A stretch of DNA of 64,000 nucleotides from Alphaproteobacteria bacterium. GTDB taxonomy: Bacteria > Pseudomonadota > Alphaproteobacteria > Sphingomonadales > Sphingomonadaceae. The stretch lies in NCBI GenBank assembly GCA_030430365.1, contig JAUIFP010000004.1, positions 19,420-83,419 of the forward strand. Direction: 5' to 3'. The position numbers and the translations under genes were made by a program. Below are positions 60,491 to 64,000 of this stretch, in pieces (within the stretch, counting starts at the first letter, position 1; each line of letters starts with the position of its first letter). Under the pieces are notes generated by a model, which saw nothing but the letters and a program-made list of their open reading frames with translations, searched no databases and was not told the DNA's origin.

Positions 60491-60916
60491 ATGGAAGACA
60501 AAAAAATCGACACCAGCCGGCACCCGAAAGATCCGCTCGAAGTCATCGAGATTCTGGATACGCTCATCATGGAGCATCGGGCCAAGGAAGCCATCGACCG
60601 GTTCATCTCGGACGACTTCATCGAGCACGACCCGACCGTCCGCGGCGGCGGCAAACAGGGTCTTTACGATTACATGGTCAATGAAGGCTGGGACAAGGAC
60701 AACAACCCCAATGAGGAGCTGGTCGACATTGTTGACCGGCGCTTTGCAAGCGGTGAGTACGTTGTCACGATGCACCACATATTCCGCAACAAGGAAGATC
60801 GCGGAACGATGTATGTCGATGTGTTTCGCGTGGTCGACGGCATGGTGGTTGAACACTGGGACGTCTTCCAGCCCGTCCCGGAAACCACGAATGACAACCC
60901 GCATACGATGTGGTGA
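60491..60916 (+). CDS. SnoaL-like protein, VEHWD family (paralogue F)
   Basis: The ATG at 60491 follows GAGAGGA and gives 141 residues; a GTG twelve codons upstream is less likely. Hallmarks are FIEHDPTVRGGG and VVEHWDVFQPVPE, ending NPHTMW. HRAKEAIDRFISDDF aligns with HRAMEAVEKYIADDF of paralogue B. The Asp in FIEHDP replaces Asn of the other copies. It is transcribed alone and ends at a strong hairpin. Confidence 0.86.
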   Translation: MEDKKIDTSRHPKDPLEVIEILDTLIMEHRAKEAIDRFISDDFIEHDPTVRGGGKQGLYDYMVNEGWDKDNNPNEELVDIVDRRFASGEYVVTMHHIFRNKEDRGTMYVDVFRVVDGMVVEHWDVFQPVPETTNDNPHTMW

Positions 60917-60926
60917 AGGCCCTCCC

Positions 60927-60961
60927 TCCCCTGCGCCCCGCTTCGGTGCGGGCGCAAGGGA
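60927..60961. terminator. Bidirectional hairpin between convergent genes
   Basis: TCCCCTGCGCCC (60927-60938) and GGGCGCAAGGGA (60950-60961) pair over 12 positions with one mismatch around an 11-base loop. It lies between the SnoaL gene and the CHA aldolase gene. Few T residues follow. Confidence 0.6.
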
Positions 60962-60990
60962 GAATGGGACGGGCCGAACGCGGCCTGAGC

Positions 60991-61668
60991 CTAGATGTAA
61001 TTGATACCGTGATCGGCCAATCTGCCTCGCAGATTGAAGACATCAAGGCTGGCCTCGCCCGCTGCCAGCAAGGTCCGCTTTTCCTCTTCCATAGCCTCCC
61101 GCTTGCGCGCGGCTTCGAGCACGGTGGGCGCGTTTTCGCGTTTGACGACGCAGACGCCGTCATCGTCCGCAACGATTACGTCACCAGGCGCCACCTCGGT
61201 GCCTGCGCATGAGATCGGCAAATTGACCGCGCCCAGGCTGGCCTTGATCGTGCCCTGGGAAAAAACGGCCTTGGACCAGACCGGGAAGCCCATATCCTCC
61301 AGCTCCCGCGTGTCGCGCACGCCGGCATCGATCACCAGGCCGCGGCACCCCTTGGCCATCGAAGAAACCGCCAACAGATCGCCAAAATAGCCGTCGCTGC
61401 AAGGCGATGTCGGCGCAACAACCAAAACGTCTCCTTCTGAAAGCTGTTCAAGCGCGACATGAATCATCCAGTTGTCGCCGGGCGGAACGGAGACAGTAAC
61501 GGCAGATCCGGCAATGCGCGCACGGCGGTAGATCGGCCGCATGTAACTGGCCAGAAGCCCGGTGCGCCCCTGCGCTTCGTGAACGGTGGCAACGCCAAGT
61601 TCCGCAAGCCCGGAAACTACGCTTTGCTCCGCTCGTTCGATCTTCTGAACCACCGTTCCTGTAGACAT
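60991..61668 (-). CDS. 4-carboxy-4-hydroxy-2-oxoadipate (CHA/HMG) aldolase, LigK-like
   Basis: A 225-residue RraA-fold class II aldolase. [15 protein letters not shown], the catalytic pair D-x20-R-D spanning [21 protein letters not shown] and [18 protein letters not shown] (quoted in pieces), and [15 protein letters not shown] are those of CHA aldolases of the protocatechuate 4,5-cleavage and gallate routes. These give pyruvate plus oxaloacetate or pyruvate. Plain RraA regulators are shorter and lack this C-terminal helix. It is a lone minus-strand gene with no operator box that I can see upstream. Confidence 0.88.
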   Translation of the reverse strand: MSTGTVVQKIERAEQSVVSGLAELGVATVHEAQGRTGLLASYMRPIYRRARIAGSAVTVSVPPGDNWMIHVALEQLSEGDVLVVAPTSPCSDGYFGDLLAVSSMAKGCRGLVIDAGVRDTRELEDMGFPVWSKAVFSQGTIKASLGAVNLPISCAGTEVAPGDVIVADDDGVCVVKRENAPTVLEAARKREAMEEEKRTLLAAGEASLDVFNLRGRLADHGINYI

Positions 61669-61912
61669 TGTTCAACTTCCTCGCTTCACTGATATTTGGT
61701 CACGCTGCCGGATGACTGCGATGACTTTGCGCGACCTCGATAATGGCCTCGTGCCGGCCTTTCAAATGCGCACCTTTTCGATTGAATATCATTTCGCCTA
61801 ACCTAATAGAGCGGCACAGCAAAGCGGATAGAGCGCGCCGAACCAATTTGGGTTGGCGCAGATCGCATCGCGATGCTGACGGGGCTATGGGGCGAAAGGG
61901 GGAAAGCGGCCG

Positions 61913-63271
61913 ATGGCACAATCCGGGCTAGGCAGCTCATCCGATCGGAATGCGGCAGAAGGTCAATCCAGCGCCAAGAACGCCTGGATCCTGATCGCGC
62001 TCGCCATAACATTCATGTTCAATTTCCTGGATCGCCAGATCATGGCGTTGCTGGTCACACCGATCAAACGGGATCTGGGGCTGACCGACACGCAGATCAG
62101 CCTGCTGATCGGCTTCGCCTTTGTGATCTTCTATGCGATTGCCGGCATACCGATTTCGCGGCTGGTCGACCGGGGATCGCGCAAGTGGATCATCGGTGTT
62201 GGCGTTGGCTTCTGGAGCCTCATGACGATGGCCTGCGGCCTTGCGCAGAATTTCGTTCAACTCGCCCTCGCCCGCATCGGCCTTGGAATTGGCGAAAGCT
62301 GCAATACACCCTCGACCTATTCCCTCGTCACCGATCTCTTCCCCAGGGAGAAGCTCGCCAGGGCAATCGCGGTCATCAATCTCGGCAATGTGGGCGGGCA
62401 AGGATTCGCCTTTTTCGTCGGCGGATCGCTGATCGTCTGGCTTTCGACGGCACCGTTTGAGGGCATACCGCTTCTGGGCGGCCTGAAGCCCTGGCAGCTG
62501 ACTTTCATGATCCTGGGCCTGCCCGGCATCCTGTGGGCCATCATCTTCGTGACCACCGTGCCCGAACCTCCGCGCAAGAATGAGCTGGGCAGCGGCCAGG
62601 TTGTGCCGAGCCTGATGGATGTGATCCGCTTCATGCTTCGCTGGCGCTGGGTCTATTTCCCCCTGATCCTGGGCATAACGATCAAGGCCATGCTGTCGTT
62701 CGGCGCCGCGATCTGGAGCCCGGCGCTGCTGGAGAGAAAGTTCGGCTGGGAGACTGGTGTCCCCGGCCTCTATCTCGGCCTCATATCGCTCAGCATGATG
62801 CCTCTGGGCTTGCTTGCCGGGGGATGGCTGGCAGACAAGCTCACGGCTCGGGGGCATGACAATGCCAATGCCCTGGTGCTCATGATGGCGATTGCAGCGT
62901 TGCTGCCTTTCGCCATCCTGTTCCCGCTTATGCCCACAGCCGAGCTTGCACTTACCATGCAGGCAGCCAGCTTGTTCTTCGGCGCCGCGGGCACAAGCCC
63001 CGGAAATACTGCGATGCAGCTCATAACCCCGGGCCGCATGCGCGGAACGGTTACTGCCTTCTACATTGCGATCATGAACCTGCTGGGCAACGGATTGGGT
63101 CCGCTCTTCGTTGCGCTGCTGACCGACCGAATCTTCAAGGACGAAGCGATGATTGCCAGTTCAATGGCGATTTCCGCCGCCATCCTGGCGCCGCTGGGAT
63201 TGTTGCTCTGCTGGATAACCTACCGGAATTGCTGGTCCGCCATGGCAGAAGCCCGCCAGCGAAGCGCTTAA
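61913..63271 (+). CDS. MFS transporter (spinster-like)
   Basis: A 452-residue carrier with 12 predicted spans. MFNFLDRQIMALLVTPIKRDL is the first-helix signature, SRLVDRGSRKWIIG is loop 2-3, RIGLGIGESCNTPS helix 5 and QLITPGRMRGTVTAFY the second-half motif. It is the third member of this branch in the window. The start at 61913 follows GGGGGAAAG. It stands alone, 244 bases from the aldolase gene, in a gap where I see no operator box. Confidence 0.9.
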   Translation: MAQSGLGSSSDRNAAEGQSSAKNAWILIALAITFMFNFLDRQIMALLVTPIKRDLGLTDTQISLLIGFAFVIFYAIAGIPISRLVDRGSRKWIIGVGVGFWSLMTMACGLAQNFVQLALARIGLGIGESCNTPSTYSLVTDLFPREKLARAIAVINLGNVGGQGFAFFVGGSLIVWLSTAPFEGIPLLGGLKPWQLTFMILGLPGILWAIIFVTTVPEPPRKNELGSGQVVPSLMDVIRFMLRWRWVYFPLILGITIKAMLSFGAAIWSPALLERKFGWETGVPGLYLGLISLSMMPLGLLAGGWLADKLTARGHDNANALVLMMAIAALLPFAILFPLMPTAELALTMQAASLFFGAAGTSPGNTAMQLITPGRMRGTVTAFYIAIMNLLGNGLGPLFVALLTDRIFKDEAMIASSMAISAAILAPLGLLLCWITYRNCWSAMAEARQRSA

Positions 63272-63301
63272 AGCGGGGCCAAACAGCAGGCAAAGGCCGG
63301 T

Positions 63302-63339
63302 AAAAAAAGAAGCGGCGCAGGCAATTCGCCCGCACCGCT
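63302..63339 (-). terminator. Intrinsic terminator of the ferredoxin gene
   Basis: AGCGGCGCAGGC (63311-63322) pairs with GCCCGCACCGCT (63328-63339) over 12 positions with two wobbles. On the minus strand TCTTTTTTT follows. It is 35 bases past the ferredoxin stop. Confidence 0.8.
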
Positions 63340-63373
63340 CCCTTATTTCATATTTTCGCAATCGGTGACGCGA

Positions 63374-63691
63374 TCAGTCCTCTTCGGCGATCCTTGCCTT
63401 CAGCCCGTCAAGCTCTTCGGAAAGCGCGATTTGGCAGGACAACCGGGAATTCTCGTCACGATGATCCGAACTGTCGAGCAAATCGGCCTCGTCTTCGCTG
63501 ATCGGAGGCAACTTGTCGGCGAACGCGGGATCGACATGCACATGGCAGGTGGCGCATGACAGGCAGCCGCCACACAGCGCAAGCAATTCGTCGATCCCGG
63601 CATCGCGGATCACTTCCATAAGGCTCAGTCCGGGCTCGAGAGCGAGTTCCCGCTCCGATCCGTCACGTGTCGTGATGAAAACACTAGCCAC
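63374..63691 (-). CDS. [2Fe-2S] ferredoxin, adrenodoxin type
   Basis: A 105-residue ferredoxin. The cluster ligands are C40, C46, C49 and C86 ([20 protein letters not shown]), the adrenodoxin spacing C-x5-C-x2-C. It carries an extra C43. The start is GTG at 63689-63691, one base from the stop of the upstream dehydrogenase. Such ferredoxins feed cytochrome P450 or Rieske oxygenases. No reductase or P450 is in view, so its partner may be outside the window or may be the Rieske enzyme at 4.3-5.6 kb. Confidence 0.92.
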   Translation of the reverse strand: MASVFITTRDGSERELALEPGLSLMEVIRDAGIDELLALCGGCLSCATCHVHVDPAFADKLPPISEDEADLLDSSDHRDENSRLSCQIALSEELDGLKARIAEED

Positions 63692-63692
63692 G

Positions 63693-64000
<308 letters not shown>

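Overview
The window looks like a chromosomal catabolic island of a GC-rich alphaproteobacterium, most likely a sphingomonad (Novosphingobium, Sphingobium or Erythrobacteraceae type). This is inferred from two large TonB-dependent receptors, a dense set of Rieske, flavin, SDR and SnoaL-like genes, and several spinster-like MFS carriers. I see no rRNA, tRNA, insertion sequence, phage gene or CRISPR array. Both edges cut genes: a PyrB-family carbamoyltransferase on the left and a class III alcohol dehydrogenase on the right. || Layout. 1-6.7 kb (minus strand): a MarR regulator, an EthD-like protein, a Rieske dioxygenase (alpha and beta) and a ketopantoate-reductase-like enzyme, then a tightly coupled transport operon: anchored periplasmic protein, sodium:solute symporter, a 39-residue membrane peptide and an aspartate carbamoyltransferase. 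7-14 kb: TonB receptor 1, an exported amidohydrolase, a bicupin, an SDR and a carboxymuconolactone-decarboxylase-like protein. 14-21 kb (minus): two Baeyer-Villiger-type monooxygenases, a protein with three tandem SnoaL domains, an aldo/keto reductase and a second MarR regulator. 21-33.5 kb: cupin, GMC oxidoreductase, HpcH/HpaI aldolase, MFS carrier, cytosolic amidohydrolase, SnoaL, alpha/beta hydrolase, aldehyde dehydrogenase, NHL propeller and MFS carrier. 33.6-41.8 kb (minus): a three-subunit molybdenum hydroxylase with a MoaD-like protein, and an ABC export system (ATPase, FtsX-type permease, HlyD adaptor). 41.9-61 kb: many small SnoaL-like proteins interleaved with SDRs, an aldehyde dehydrogenase, three NAD(P)-binding NmrA-like proteins, an OYE-type flavoenzyme, TonB receptor 2, an aromatic-acid MFS carrier, a TetR regulator and a LigK-like CHA aldolase. 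61.9-64 kb: MFS carrier, ferredoxin and the partial dehydrogenase. || Regulation is the clearest emergent structure. Two different palindromes recur in promoter regions. A TTAACATGATAA-type box occurs at eight places between 6.1 and 30.7 kb, in the half that encodes two paralogous 149-residue MarR proteins. A CAAACTAATTAGTTTG-type box occurs at five places, plus one half-site, between 41.9 and 60.4 kb, in the half that encodes the TetR regulator, and one copy lies just upstream of that gene. I therefore read the window as two neighbouring regulons, each with its own TonB receptor, aldehyde dehydrogenase, SDRs, SnoaL-like enzymes and carriers. || A working model (inference): large substrates enter through the TonB receptors and MFS/SSS carriers. 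They are oxygenated by the Rieske and Baeyer-Villiger enzymes, oxidised by the dehydrogenases and the molybdenum enzyme, rearranged by SnoaL-like and cupin proteins, and cleaved by the HpcH and CHA aldolases to central metabolites. The substrate cannot be named from sequence alone.
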